DNA of 64,000 nt from Blastocystis sp. Blastoise (taxonomy: Eukaryota > Sar > Bigyra > Opalinata > Blastocystidae). How positions within the stretch are numbered: position 1 is the first letter of the stretch; every line of letters starts with the position of its first letter. This document shows positions 50,148 to 62,098 of this stretch, in pieces. Below the pieces are notes generated by a model. That model saw only the letters and a list, made by a program, of their open reading frames with translations. It had not been told where the DNA came from and ran no database searches. The stretch lies in the NCBI GenBank assembly GCA_039096225.1, contig JBBPEB010000032.1, positions 62,001 through 126,000 of the forward strand, in the 5' to 3' direction. A program made the translations under genes and the position numbers.

Positions 50148-50314
50148 TTATTATTAAATAGCCTGAAGAACCTTCTTCAAATGGAACAAGTATCTATATT
50201 GCTCTTGGTGTGGGTCGTATATATTATAATATTATTATATATATATTATTTAATTTATTTTTTATAGTTGTTGCTGCTGCTCTTTTCTTCTTCAGAAGAT
50301 ATAGATCTCATTAA
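48723..50314 (+). CDS. TPR-like protein with acidic repeats and C-terminal membrane anchor (397 aa)
   Basis: Seven exons: 48723-48747, 48790-49216, 49311-49392, 49451-49495, 49544-50056, 50162-50216, 50268-50314. The N-terminal third is Glu/Lys repeats (EEEKKEEEKPI, 33-bp units). Then comes a short conserved-looking segment (DTPVGRGVVIGLQELKCTVK ... GEFRVLQANVFIDLAEYL) and helices with TPR character (SFEEALNCANNVCTIDPTNY; PMEALNYATELQKVYPENEN). A single hydrophobic helix (IYIALGVGLVAAALFFF) sits 5 residues before a basic tail RRYRSH, typical of a tail-anchored protein exposed to the cytosol. Membrane identity cannot be told; the basic tail is compatible with ER or mitochondrial outer membrane. 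Introns are almost pure (TA)n or (TTTA)n. Confidence 0.8.
48800..49125 (+). repeat. 33-bp acidic coding repeat
   Basis: About eight near-identical 33-bp units encode EEEKKEEEKPI/V in the TPR-like protein. The reverse strand is an artefactual Phe-rich open frame. Confidence 0.9.
50080..50152. repeat. (TTTA)n microsatellite in intron 5 of the TPR-like gene
   Basis: About 17 consecutive TTTA units between the GTATATTTATAT donor and the AAATAG acceptor. Confidence 0.95.
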
Positions 50315-50737
50315 ATTAATAGAATCATCATAGTACATTTCTACATATTCTAGTCTATTTATACATTGGGGGTTCCTTTCTAATCTATATACATTTATCG
50401 TTTACTGTTTTATCATCCTACTATTTGATTCTTTACATCTATATATTAATTCCTTTTGAATAGATATTTGTTGTTAACTTTTCCATAATAGTTTTGTTAT
50501 TTTATATTAAATGATAATAATTTTAAAATTTAAAAAAAAAATTATATTAATAAACAAAGTATTGACTATGTCGTGAACTAGTTTAAAAAAACAAAAAGAT
50601 AAAGAAAGAAAACAAAGACCAACTGCATAGACTATATTATATAATTACAAGTCTCTCTAGCTATTGAGACATAAAGTAAATAGTAACAATTTGATAAGAA
50701 AAATTCACTGCTATTTTATAAAACTAAGGTATTTCAA
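50315..50737. other. Convergent 3' intergenic region, 423 bp
   Basis: Lies between the stops of the TPR-like gene and the clathrin light chain gene. It has T- and A-rich stretches suited to polyadenylation of both. No gene seen. Confidence 0.5.
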
Positions 50738-51727
50738 TTAAAGGGATTTTTCAGTATCAGCCTTCATTCTGATAACAACTTGCTTCATTCTTGTAATATC
50801 TCTTTCATTCTTTTTAGCATCAGTATTGAAATCAACCATCTTAGTGACACGTTCCCAAGGATTAGGTAAATCGTAATCAGCTTTAGTAGATTCAACAAAA
50901 GTTTCTTCAAGTTCTTTATCAGCAGCTAACTTAGAATCGTGTTTAAGTTGTCTAGCTTGATAGAAAGCTTCAATATCTTCTTTAGCTTTTTGAATAGTGG
51001 CCTATATTAAATATAAAATATATTTTATTATACGTATTAAATTATACATATATTTATGTGATATTAATATTTTAGCATCATAATTATTATAATAAAAAAT
51101 TTAAATAAATCAAAATAAAATAATATAAAAGGTTTATAATAATATTAAAAAATAATAAAATAAAAAGTCACATAGAATTTTTAAAATACCAAAATCACAA
51201 AAGTTAATAACTATATTCAAATATATATATAGGCAGCTTTCTTTTCAGCAGAAACACGATCCTTTTCTTCATTTTGTTCTCTGAATTTCATAGTCCATTC
51301 ACGGATGAGTTTGAATTCATCTTCAGTAGGTTGACTATCACCAAGACCAGAAGACATAGATATAGGAGTATCTTCAGTATCACGAGCATCAGCAAAAGGA
51401 TCTTCTTCCTCTTCAACTTCTTCTTCTTCTTCTTCTTCTTCTACTTCCTCAACTTCTTCTTCTTCTTCAACTTCTTCAGTAGCAAAAGGATCTTCTAATA
51501 AAAATATAAATAAAAATATTTTTTTGAGAGATAATCGTTTACTTCTTCGGCAGGAGCAGATTCTATAGAAATAAATATAGATATATATGCATTTTAATTG
51601 ATAATATAAAGAATGAAAGCATAAAGAAAGGATAATTAAATAAAATTATTAGACAATTGTATTTATTCTTCAAATATAAGATTAAAAAAAAGTATCACAT
51701 ACCTGTATTGAAAAAATCGTCAGACAT
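50738..51727 (-). CDS. CLC1: Clathrin light chain (182 aa)
   Basis: Regulatory subunit bound to the clathrin heavy-chain hub on coated vesicles. Exons 51727-51703, 51494-51235 and 51001-50738. The N-terminus is acidic with DPF motifs (EDPFATEE, EDPFADARD) and a long Glu run. A central helix (IREWTMKFREQNEEKDRVSA) leads into the heavy-chain binding region (IQKAKEDIEAFYQARQLKHD). The C-terminal NPWERVTKMVDFN and DITRMKQVVIRMK motif is diagnostic for the family. Intron 2 lacks a GT donor: the best fit is GC-AG (AAA GCT | GCC...), with TA-AG or one missing base as alternatives. Intron 1 is 208 nt and contains a 20-nt exon-like segment. Confidence 0.88.
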
Positions 51728-53203
51728 TATTACAAAAGATTAAAAAAAAGATAAGATAAATAAGTATAATAGATTATATTATTAATTAATCTCATTTATC
51801 TAAATAGACATTTCTCACTTCAGAATGAGGAATAAAAACAAATCTTCTAAAATGCATAGAGAAAGTATACGATCTTTCTATACGATCTTTTCATAGATTC
51901 TGAAGTGAAATCGCTTTGTTTCTATAGACTCTTGTACAGTAATCAAAAATCGACAGAAAGATCCTATTTTTATCATGCCTCATTTTTTTTCTTTTTCATG
52001 GGAATCAAGCAAAAATTAAAAACAGAATTGCATTTCCTGTGTTCCATCACATTTCTTTCAAATTCACAAGAATGAAACTTGTTTTTGTTATATACAGAAT
52101 TTCTTACTTTACGTATATGTTACATAAATGATAAAAAGAACTCGTAATACACTTGCTCACATTTAGTTTATCCATTCATTATTTCTTTAAAAACGAATTT
52201 TTATGATTGTATTGTAAATATAACACTACAGTAATACTAACCAATTTAACGAATTGAACTTAGAAAAAGGATGAACAAATATTTTATTGTTTTTTTCTTA
52301 TTGAAAAGACAAAATCGTTATAGAAAATGTATTTAATTTATTAGGATGCATCGATGAATAATTCATATGAGTTTAGTCACATAATTATAGTAAAAAAAAT
52401 AAATAATTACATAATATGATCATAGATAACAAAATAGTTTCGTTAAGAGCAATTGACTACATTATTTAAATAATATTTAAAATAATTATTACAAAGTAGT
52501 TTGTTTTATGCTAAAAATCCTTAATAAAAAGAGAGAATGACAAAAAGATACGCAAAAACAGAAGCCATTTTGTGTTTCTTACGAATATATTCATCAAGTC
52601 TCTCTTGTATACAAAATTATTCATACTAACATATGTTTTTATGATATACGCATAAGATAATATATTTTTTAAAAATGAAACGATTAGCTTAACATGCAAT
52701 TATTGCAGTAATTAATGAATCAATATAATCGTCATAGTGTAAGCAATTATAAAAAATATATAGACATAATATAGATCACAAAAAATAATATTTTAAGAAA
52801 AATAAAAAGATGAGTGACTTTCAAAACAAAGTGATAGGTTTTCATAAAGAAAAAAGTTGTTTTTATAATAATTATTTTTGTATTAATTTTTTAAAGTAAT
52901 GATTATTGCCGATTGTTTTATTATTAAAGAAATACATGCTTAACGTTTTACGACGAGGATGTCAAAAGAGAAGTACTTTATTTCTTTCAAAGAATCATTT
53001 TTTTTGCTTTTCAAAGTATATATAATAAAATAGTTATTTTGCTTATATTATAAATAGAAGCATTCATTTATGTTTTTTATTTTTCATGAATTAGATAAAA
53101 ATAATTCAACGTGTATTTTTTGATTAATAATTTTATTAAAGATTCACATAAAAACAATTTTAATTATATTTGGAGTTACTTATAATGATATGAGTTTATT
53201 TAT
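51728..53203. other. Intergenic 1.48 kb
   Basis: Contains the clathrin light chain promoter and the 3' end of the transporter gene. Long AT-rich stretch with many short unrelated frames; the largest (62 codons at 52511-52699, minus) shows no family features. I see no RNA gene. Confidence 0.5.
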
Positions 53204-53516
53204 TTAGGGTTCAGCAGTAATTAGCTTGGCAGTACTTTCACCAGTGGACATATGACCACTATGAATAAACATATATTATGAAATACTAAAAGAAATATAT
53301 ATATACTTTTTCATAGAAAGATCAAAATAGAGAATACAAAGAAGTTGAATAGCTCCAAGAATAGTGAAAGTATATGTAGCACCAAGAGCACCAGTTATAA
53401 TAGGGAAAGTGAAAGAAAGAAGGGTATTGAGAATCCAAACGAAAACGTTTGCAATAGATAAACCTTGATCTATAGAATATTATTATTATTATTAATAATA
53501 AATAAATTAGCTAATA

Positions 53517-53601
<85 letters not shown>

Positions 53602-54225
53602 TAATATAATAATAATAAAATAATATAATAAACAAATAATAATAAGTTTAACATATATATAATATATATACCAAAAAGAGGTTTAGGGAAATCTTGAGAA
53701 GCCATAACAAAGAAGAGAGGACCAGGACCTACTTCAAAGCCAAGAATAAAGAAGACAATACCAACAAATGCACAAACAACAAGTCCATTAATAGCATTAC
53801 TAAGTAGGAATGAAGTAAAGATATTTGATTATGGTAAATAAAATAGTTTAGTATATATATTAATTAGAATAAATAGTATTTCTAAAAGAATAAATGAAAT
53901 AAAAGAGAAATAGTTTATATGAAGAATAGTATATCTTAAGAAGATATAGATATGCATATACGATAAAACCATAAGGATAGAACCAATAGCCATAAGACCT
54001 AAAGAAACATTCAAAATTGTTTTACGGGATAATTTATCAACAAGAGCCATAAAAATAAAGACAGTCACGGTATTCCAACCACCTACTAATAAAATTTGTA
54101 TAAGTAAAGCCTATAAATAAGGTTATTACAGGGAATATAGGATATATATATATATTTGTTTATATACATTTTCAACACCAGCATCCTTTAGAATACGAGG
54201 AGCATAGAAAACAACACCGTTAATA

Positions 54226-54278
<53 letters not shown>

Positions 54279-55670
54279 CATAGTGTATATATAGTATATA
54301 TACCAGTAAGTTGATTCATAACAGCTAACATGAAGGAGAAGAATAACCACTTAAAATTCTATATATATAATGTATATTAACAGTAAAGACAAAGTATTAT
54401 AATTTCTGAATATAGTTCACAATAATATAATAATAATATAATAATAATAATATAATAATAATATATACATGAGGAGCAAAGAGGACATTAGATTTTTCTT
54501 TATCAATGGGTTTGACAATAAGAGAAAGAGAAGAAGCAACTTTACGAGCGTCAGCTATAGAATATAGAATATATTATATAATATAATTTATACTACAATA
54601 TATATTTTATAATAATCATATAATATAAATAAGATATCAAAAAGACATACGATGAGCATTAGGAGCAAAGATCATGGTAATAAGAAGAGCTATACCAAAG
54701 ACACTACTGATCCCTAATTGCATACCATATTGAAGGAATGTCAACGGAAGATGGCTGTCCTCATCAGAAGATGTAAAGAAGAAATTGAATATTTGCTAGA
54801 AATATATAGTATATGACTTTTTATATAGAATAATAATGCAATCATAAGATATTTAAATAAATATGAAGAACACAAGAAATATAATATAGTATGTATATAC
54901 AGCTAAACAGATAGATCCACAAATAGATAATTGAAAGAGAGTTGTTACTTTTCCTTTTGATTCTTCAGGAACAATAGTAGAAGTATACATAGGACAAATA
55001 GCAGTACTAAAACCAATAGCCAAACCTAAATTATATTAAATAGATAAAAATCAATGAAATAATGAATAAATTAAGAAATAAACAAAACAAATAATATATA
55101 GAATAAAAAACAAGAAAGCAAATAAATATATAAAATAAAAAACAAGAAAACAAATAAATATATAAAATAAAAAACAAGAAAACAAATAAATATATAAATT
55201 AAAAATACCTAGAAGACCTCTGATAATAACCATATACCAGTAATTCAAATAAACAATAAGGAGAAGTGGACATATAATACCAATTAGAGCAGTAATAATA
55301 AGAGACTATTGAAAAAAAACATACATACAATAAAATATTGTTTTTTATGTTAATAACTTACCATTTTAATACCTTTCTTATTGGCAATCCAAACAGAAAG
55401 GGGAGATCCAAAAGTAGCGAAAATAAGAATAATCGCATTGAATAAACCCTAAAAAAACAGAGAATGAAAAGCACGCAATTTAAAATATACAATATAAACA
55501 TCAGTTGTAGTTTGACTCCATTCTTCATGAGGAATAGTATATTGAACTAAAGGAGATGTTAATCCAGCGACAATACCTGTATTAAAACCATAGATACATC
55601 CACCAAAAATATTTACAAGAGCTATACCATAATGGAATAATAGTTTTTTATTCATTATATATACTAGCAT
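53204..55670 (-). CDS. MFS sugar-porter family transporter (437-442 aa, 12 exons)
   Basis: Exons 55670-55491, 55448-55362, 55305-55209, 55025-54901, 54795-54651, 54554-54469, 54358-54304, 54226-54168, 54110-53962, 53799-53672, 53469-53307, 53258-53204; phases close. Start may be 55670 or, five codons on, 55655. Family features: N-terminal GGCIYGFNTGIVAG helix, IIRGLLGLAIGFSTAICPMY, TIVPEESKGKVTTLFQLSIC, and QLTGINGVVFYAPRIL (the sugar-contacting QxxGIN helix). The usual GRR after helix 2 is replaced by ANKKGIKM, the PESPR motif after helix 6 is unrecognisable, and no PETKG occurs at the C-terminus. It is shorter than typical members (about 490-510). It probably transports a hexose or related solute at the plasma membrane; the substrate is unknown. 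Confidence 0.85.
53516..53640. repeat. (AAT/ATA)n-rich intron of the transporter gene
   Basis: Intron 10 consists largely of AAT/ATA trinucleotide runs with occasional interruptions. Confidence 0.85.
54228..54279. repeat. (TA)n microsatellite in intron 7 of the transporter gene
   Basis: About 25 TA dinucleotides immediately upstream of the ATATAG acceptor on the minus strand. Confidence 0.9.
55076..55200. repeat. About 30-bp tandem repeats in intron 3 of the transporter gene
   Basis: Three to four units related to AAAAACAAGAAAACAAATAA followed by ATATATAAAAT fill the intron. Confidence 0.85.
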
Positions 55671-56287
55671 ATAAAGTTTCCTTCTTCATTTTCAATCAAA
55701 GAACACGAACTTAGTTCTTAATAAAGTAAAACAAAAATGAAAACACAATAAAAGAAAAAATGACATGATGGACTCTTCAGATTAATTGGTTTTTCTTTAA
55801 ATAATGATCTCCATTTTAATGGTGTTCACAAATGTGATAAAACTCTATTCTTTTTTCTGTTTTTTCTAGTGAAATGATGGAGATAATCATGGTTATTTTG
55901 TAGAAAAAAGTGAGATTGTTAATCGGAGAACATAATCTGATTTTTATCTAAATCTCATTTTTTGTTGATTGAATATATGAAAATGATTGGTTTATTCTTC
56001 AAATGGAGATACAATTGAGATCTTAATCACAAAATGTTTGTAATTTCTTACCAGTCATTAAATAAACAACAAGCATTTCATTCTCTTATTGGAACAAGAT
56101 AGAAAATAAGATACTTTTGAGATCCCATATATGTCAATTAATTATATTGAGATACGTGCTAGTCAATATACAGAAACTCTAATCTATTTTGGGTATATAT
56201 ATAGAATCATGATCGATATAGAAATAGTGTGTTTTTTATAAAGAAACAGAATACTGTCATATTTTTATTGTTTTGTTATATTAACTG
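55671..56287. promoter_or_regulatory. Divergent promoter region of the transporter and the GtaA-like gene
   Basis: 617 bp between opposite start codons. It is less AT-extreme than introns. No specific binding site can be named; shared control is an inference from arrangement only. Confidence 0.45.
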
Positions 56288-58754
56288 ATGAAGTTTATTA
56301 TAGCTTGCTTATTCCTTGTTGCTGTTTTAGCTCAAAAGCCTATTCCTGGCTTCCGTGCTCCTTCTGTCCCTCTTATTGTTATGGATCCTTACATGAGGTA
56401 TGCTATTTATACAATATTTACAAATTAATTGTAATATTCTATAGTATTTGGTCTCATGCCGATCATCTTTATGACGAATGGACTTCTCATTGGTATATAA
56501 ATGTTCTTTCTTATTTTAATTTTTATTTATAAAATTTATAAATATAGGACTGGTAGTATCATGGCTATGTATGGTATGATTCGTGTTGATGGTAAAGTAT
56601 TCAGATGGATGGGTCATTATAATGTACAATCAAATCTTGACGTTTTTGATCAAAAGAGTGTTACTACTTATCCTACTCGTACTGTTTATGTATTTGAAAA
56701 GAATGGAGTTGAACTTACTGTTTCCTTCTCTACTCCTTCTTTTATTGAAAAGAAAGAATATCTTATGCTTCCTTTCACTTATATTGATTATTCAGTTCGT
56801 TCTACTGATGGTCAAGAACATGAAGTTTCTGTTTATTATGATAACAGTGGTGAAATTCCTTCTGCATATGGTGATCATAAAGTTGATTGGTATATTGAAA
56901 AAGTTGATAATTACGATGTCATTACTATGGGTGAAGTTGACCAACAACCTTTAAGAGATAGAAATGATCGTATTTCTTGGGGTAGATTATTTATTGCTAC
57001 TGAATCTGATGAATCTGTTCAACTTGCTACTTTACCTGATGTTGTAATTAGAAATGCTTTCTTAAATAATACTGCTTATCCTGAAAATGATTTCAATTAT
57101 CGTAATGTCAATGATAACTGGCCTGTTATTTCTATGACTTTTAATTTTGGTAAAGTTGGTTCTACTGTATGTATATTTAAAAATTTTTTTTTGTAAATGT
57201 TTTTTTAACTATATATATTTTTTATAAATAAATAAATATATTTTATAAATAAATAAATATATTTTATAAATAAATAAATATATTTTATAAATAAATAAAT
57301 ATTTTATAAATAAATATATATCTAAGTATTTTATATTATAGGTTGTAAGTAAATATATGATATTTGCTTATGATGATATTAAGTCTATGAATTATTTTGG
57401 TACTGAAATGATTCCTCTTTGGAGACATTATTATGAAGATATGTATACTCTTCTTAGAAAGGTTGCTATACCTCAAAAGGAAGAAATTGTTAAGATGTGT
57501 ATTACTTATGATGAATATTTAATGAATAAGATCTATAAAGATATTGATAATGATGAATATGTTACTGTCACTGCTCTTGTTTATAGACAAGTATATTACA
57601 GGTTTTTATTATTTTTCATTTTTATTATTTTTTAATTTAAAAAAAAAATATATATAAATATATAATATATATATATATATATTATTATTATATAGTATCC
57701 TATATCCTTATACTATTAATTCTCTTATATATAGGTAACTGGTGGATGTAAATGGGTTTGGAATCCTGTTGAAGAAAAGGAATGGATCTTTATGAAGGAA
57801 ATATCTTCTGATGGTGATATTTCTACTATTGATGTTATTTATCCTGCTTATCCTATTTTCCATTATCTTGCTCCTGATGTATTCCAAACTATGCTTCTTC
57901 CTCTTCTTGAATATTCTAATAATGAAGCTCCTAAATATGGTGTTCATATTGAATATAATTTAGAATGGGCTCCTCATCATCTTGGTGTTTGGCCTATTTG
58001 TGATACTAAAGAAGATCAACAAGAACATATGCCTGTTGAAGAAACTGGTAATATGCTTCAACTTATTCTTGCTGTTGCTCAAAAGACTCATGATCTTGAC
58101 TATTTAGATAAATATTGGCCTCTTCTTAAGAAATGGGCTGATTATTTAGTTAAATTCCTTCCTGATCCTGGTGATCAATTATGTACTGATGATTTTATGG
58201 GTCCTTCTCCTCATAATATTAACTTAGCTATTAAGGGATTTGTTGGTCTTGCTGCTTATGTCGATTTATTAAAGATGAAAGGTGATTTAGAACAAGCTGA
58301 TGTTTATGCTCATATATGTAAAGATTATTATAGATGGTTTAAATTTAATGGTTATACTGATACTCATTCTAGATTACAATATAATCTTCCTGATTCTTGG
58401 TCTATTAAATACAATATGATATTCCAAAGAGTTATTGATACTCATACATTCTCTGATGAAGATTTACAAGCTGAAATCGATTATTATATGAAAGAACATC
58501 TTAATGACTTTGGTATTCCTCTTGATAATAGAGCTACATTCACTAAAGCTGATTGGATGATGTGGGTTGCTGCTATGGGTTCTCGTGATCAATTCAATCA
58601 AATATGCCATGCTTTCTATAGATATGCTAATGAAACTAATGGTAGAATGCCTATTTCAGATTGGTTCTTTACTCTTAATGGTGATGTTAAGGGATTTAGA
58701 GCTCGTCCTGTTATGGGAGGTATTTATATGCCTTTATTAGCTTTAAAGCAATAA
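56288..58754 (+). CDS. Secreted glutaminase A (GtaA)-family protein, 681 aa
   Basis: Five exons: 56288-56397, 56445-56492, 56548-57166, 57342-57590, 57735-58754. Signal peptide at 1-15 (MKFIIACLFLVAVLA). The mature start APSVPLIVMDPYMSIWS ... HWTGSIMAMYGMIRVDGK is the hallmark N-terminal block of the family (DUF4964), followed by the DUF5127, DUF4965 and C-terminal DUF1793 six-hairpin regions (GVHIEYNLEWAPHHLGVWPI, MPVEETGNM, MPISDWFFT, ARPVMGGIYMPLL). Fungal members include secreted glutaminases; other members are uncharacterised, so the substrate here is not proven. Length is normal for the family. Strong T-ending codon bias, like the surface protein. No membrane anchor or ER-retention signal. 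Confidence 0.88.
57205..57325. repeat. 21-bp tandem repeats in intron 3 of the GtaA-like gene
   Basis: About five units of ATTTTATAAATAAATAAATAT in a 175-nt intron. Confidence 0.9.
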
Positions 58755-59612
58755 ATAAATCATTCATTTCTTTAAATAAGATTTATATATATATATATTT
58801 ATATATATTTATGTCTTAAGAAATTATAGGTGAGTTTAATAATATTTATTATTCTTTAACTTGGTAATTTCATTTTCTTGTCGTTATTCGAACATTCACA
58901 ATTATGTTTTGTTTTACTCTTTCTTGATATAGCTATTTATATCGTTATGATACTTCATAAGAATATAAAAGTACTTACAATTTTTTTATACTATTAGTAA
59001 TAACTATTTAAAAGAAATAACACTTTTTTTTATTCAAAAACTTTCTTATTTCATCTTCTCAAAAAATCATAGCAATTTATAAAGTCTAATTCATATTATC
59101 ATAGAATATTTATGACAAACATCAAACATTTATTTGTGATCACTTAAGAATCCAAAACATGAAATCAATAAGACCCGATGAAAACAAAACATTTCATTAT
59201 TCCGTTCAACAATCTCTACACTCATTTCTAGAGATATGAAATAAGAAAAAAAACATAAAATATTGATTCTATCTTAATGATAAATTGAAATAAAACTAGT
59301 TAACGTGATCGAGTCCTCAAGAAAACTTGTCACTTGTTAAACATCACCTTGTTTCAGTTTATTATCGAGAGATTATTGGTTGAACGAGAATCTCATCAAT
59401 TCTTTATTCATATTATTGGACGCACAGGAATTTCCATTAGAAAACACATTTGACTGGTTTTAAGTGAGAAACAGAAAACCATGATTATATTAGAGATATC
59501 AACGAGTTTTCTGTATTTATGGTGGAATTAATAATCACAACGAATAAACAACGAGCAAAATTATTCTTTTCGCTTTATACAACTATTCATTTTTTAAAAT
59601 TGCTAACCTACG
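58755..59612. other. Intergenic 858 bp
   Basis: 3' end of the GtaA-like gene and promoter of the four-helix membrane gene, same strand. The part from 59300 to 59600 is somewhat richer in G and C but has no long frame or RNA-like structure that I can support. Confidence 0.5.
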
Positions 59613-61419
59613 ATGAGTTCTAACGAGAAGGTAAATGAAAATAACGTAGATTTTATGGAAAAGTATTTTAATTGATTAGCGTTTTTTATTAGTCTTCTTT
59701 AGAATCAAACAAAGATATCTCAGTTGCCCTCCTATCACGAAATACATTATAATAATATGTTCAATTTCTCAAATTGTATGTGATTTGATATGTTCGTTTT
59801 TTTCTAGTTTATTGTACGTCTATTTTTTATTATTACTTTAGATTTCACTAATCTCAAACAAATACTTTTCATCATTTGCAAACATTCCTATGTTTATACT
59901 TAAATATTTTGAAGTATATCGTTTATTCACATCTGTTCTTGTTGAAAAGTCATTTATTGGATTCATCTCTGCTAATGTGTTGTTTTATATTGTTTTTAGC
60001 AACTATGAACAAAAATATGGTATACATTTTTTTTAATTATTATTTTGTATCTATATTTTATATATAATTCTTTAGGGTCTATTATTATGCTTTATCGTTT
60101 TCTTGTTACAGTAGTCACTATAAATATTATTTTCTTTGGTCTTGTATGGCTCTTATATATTCTTAAAGGAAAAGCGTATCAAAAAATATGGTATTACTCA
60201 CTTCATGGATATTTCCCCGTGATTATTTCACTTTTCATTAATGAACTTCGTGGATTTAATACTGTGTATGCTTTTTTTTATTGATTATTTGTTTTATTTT
60301 TTGTGATTATTATAGTTTATAGCTTATAGTTATTATAGTTATTTTTATTATATTTTTTTTTATTATAGTTATTATAGTTATTAATATTATAGTTATTATT
60401 AATATTATTAGTTATTATAGTTATTATTATTATAGTTAAAGTTATTATTATACTTATTATTATTATAGTTATAGTTATAGTTATAGTTATTATTAATATT
60501 ATGCTTATTCTACTATTATAGAGGATCTGCCTTATCTCAATCTCCCTATTTACTGATTCTTTTAGCTGTTACTTTCTTCTTAATGATGGATATATCAACA
60601 TTTGCCTCTATCTTAACAGGCGTTCTCTGTATATTTATATATATATTTCATTCTATTATTATTATTTCATTTATAATTTTTTACTACTCTAATATATATA
60701 TATATATATATATAATATAAATAGAATAATCATAATATATATATAGTTTATTTTGTTCCTCGTATAATGAATGTTCCTCTTCATATGTTATTAAAATGTT
60801 TCCCTCCTGTGTTAATACAATTAATTACTTCTTCTTCTTCTTATATAGGATTCTCTCCCTCTCATCAAAGTGGAATCATTGATGATAAAACTAAAACACT
60901 GTTACAAAAGAAAAATAATATAAAGTATATTATGATTCGTATTATTATAAGTTTATTGTATTATTTATTGTTTTTATAATTATTGTTATATCTATTCTAT
61001 ATATAAGTATTATATAAATAATAATACATTATAATATCATTATTATATAAAGAATACTTTTTTAATTATACAAATAATAGTATTTTAAAATTATATAAAT
61101 AATAATTATATTATAATATAGCTAAGCTATTATATACCTAACAATATATACTCTATAGTACTGTCTTTAAAGATATTGAATCTCCTACTTTTCATCCCTC
61201 ACAACCTTTCGATAGTGCCTCACCTAAAAACCATTTTAAAGGACAAGGACGTATATATACTTATATAACACAATAATCTATACATATATAACTATTTATA
61301 ATAAATATATTCTATAATTATTCCATATATATATATATATTTTGCTACTTATCATAATATAAATTATCAAATACATTACTTATTTTCTCTATCTAATTTA
61401 TATAGACACATTAGGATAA
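59613..61419 (+). CDS. Unrecognised four-helix membrane protein (216 aa, 7 exons)
   Basis: Exons 59613-59662, 60000-60019, 60076-60265, 60522-60628, 60747-60924, 61159-61250, 61406-61419; cumulative phases close to a TAA. Exon 2 is a 20-nt micro-exon reading through NYEQKYG; it was chosen because it alone joins both neighbours in frame with GT-AG ends. Four hydrophobic stretches: VVTINIIFFGLVWLLYIL, YSLHGYFPVIISLFI, SPYLLILLAVTFFLMMD-ILTGVLFYF and a weaker MLLKCFPPVLIQLI. The N-terminus is short and polar with no signal peptide; the C-terminus is a 70-residue polar tail. An alternative start at 59655 would drop 14 residues. I do not recognise the family. Confidence 0.6.
60290..60515. repeat. 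TTATAGTTATTATTA repeats in intron 3 of the membrane gene
   Basis: Irregular reiteration of TAGTTATTATTA and ATAGTTATAGTTA units across most of a 256-nt intron, generating many ATAG dummy acceptors. Confidence 0.8.
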
Positions 61420-62098
61420 ACAACTTCATCTTTATGCGCCATTACTCTTTCTATTTGTTTAAATTTATTGTTGTTTGGTATAACAATATCTATTATTATG
61501 GTTTATTAAATCTATAACTATTTATTATTTTTAATATTTATATTATGATTCTCCTAGTACTTTATCCACCTCTATATATATATTTTCTCCTTTTCTTTCT
61601 ATATTGACAATCCTATTTCATAATATTTGTTCTCTACATATTATCTATTTCAATTTTTTTTTTCTTCAATCTTTTTTAAACCTTATGTAAATCAATCGTG
61701 TTATCTACTGTCTTCTCTATTTCCTATTATTTTATAATCATGAACTTATTTTATTTTTCTTCATGTTTGACGTAAATTATTGTTTTTTCTTTTTTAAAAT
61801 AGTATAATTGACGTTGTATTATTGTATTTTTGATCTTTTTATTTCTTATTTCTTTATTTTTACTAATCTATTAAAACCATAGAAACGTGTTTTGTCCTTC
61901 ATTTTAATTATTCTCAAATATAACTACATTTTTATTAATTTATAAATCAAAACAACATAATTCAGTTATTTTTCCTTTTTAAAAGGAATTTTTTTTCTTG
62001 TTTCATGATTATTTTTCATATGAATTCTTCTTTCTGTTTCTAGACTTTTTTTATAAATTGTATTCATTTTCTTTGGAAACATTATATAAAATCTAGAT
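61420..62098. other. Intergenic: promoter region of PSMA4
   Basis: 679 bp of pyrimidine-rich spacer on the plus strand with several long T-runs; no gene seen. Same-strand neighbours. Confidence 0.5.
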
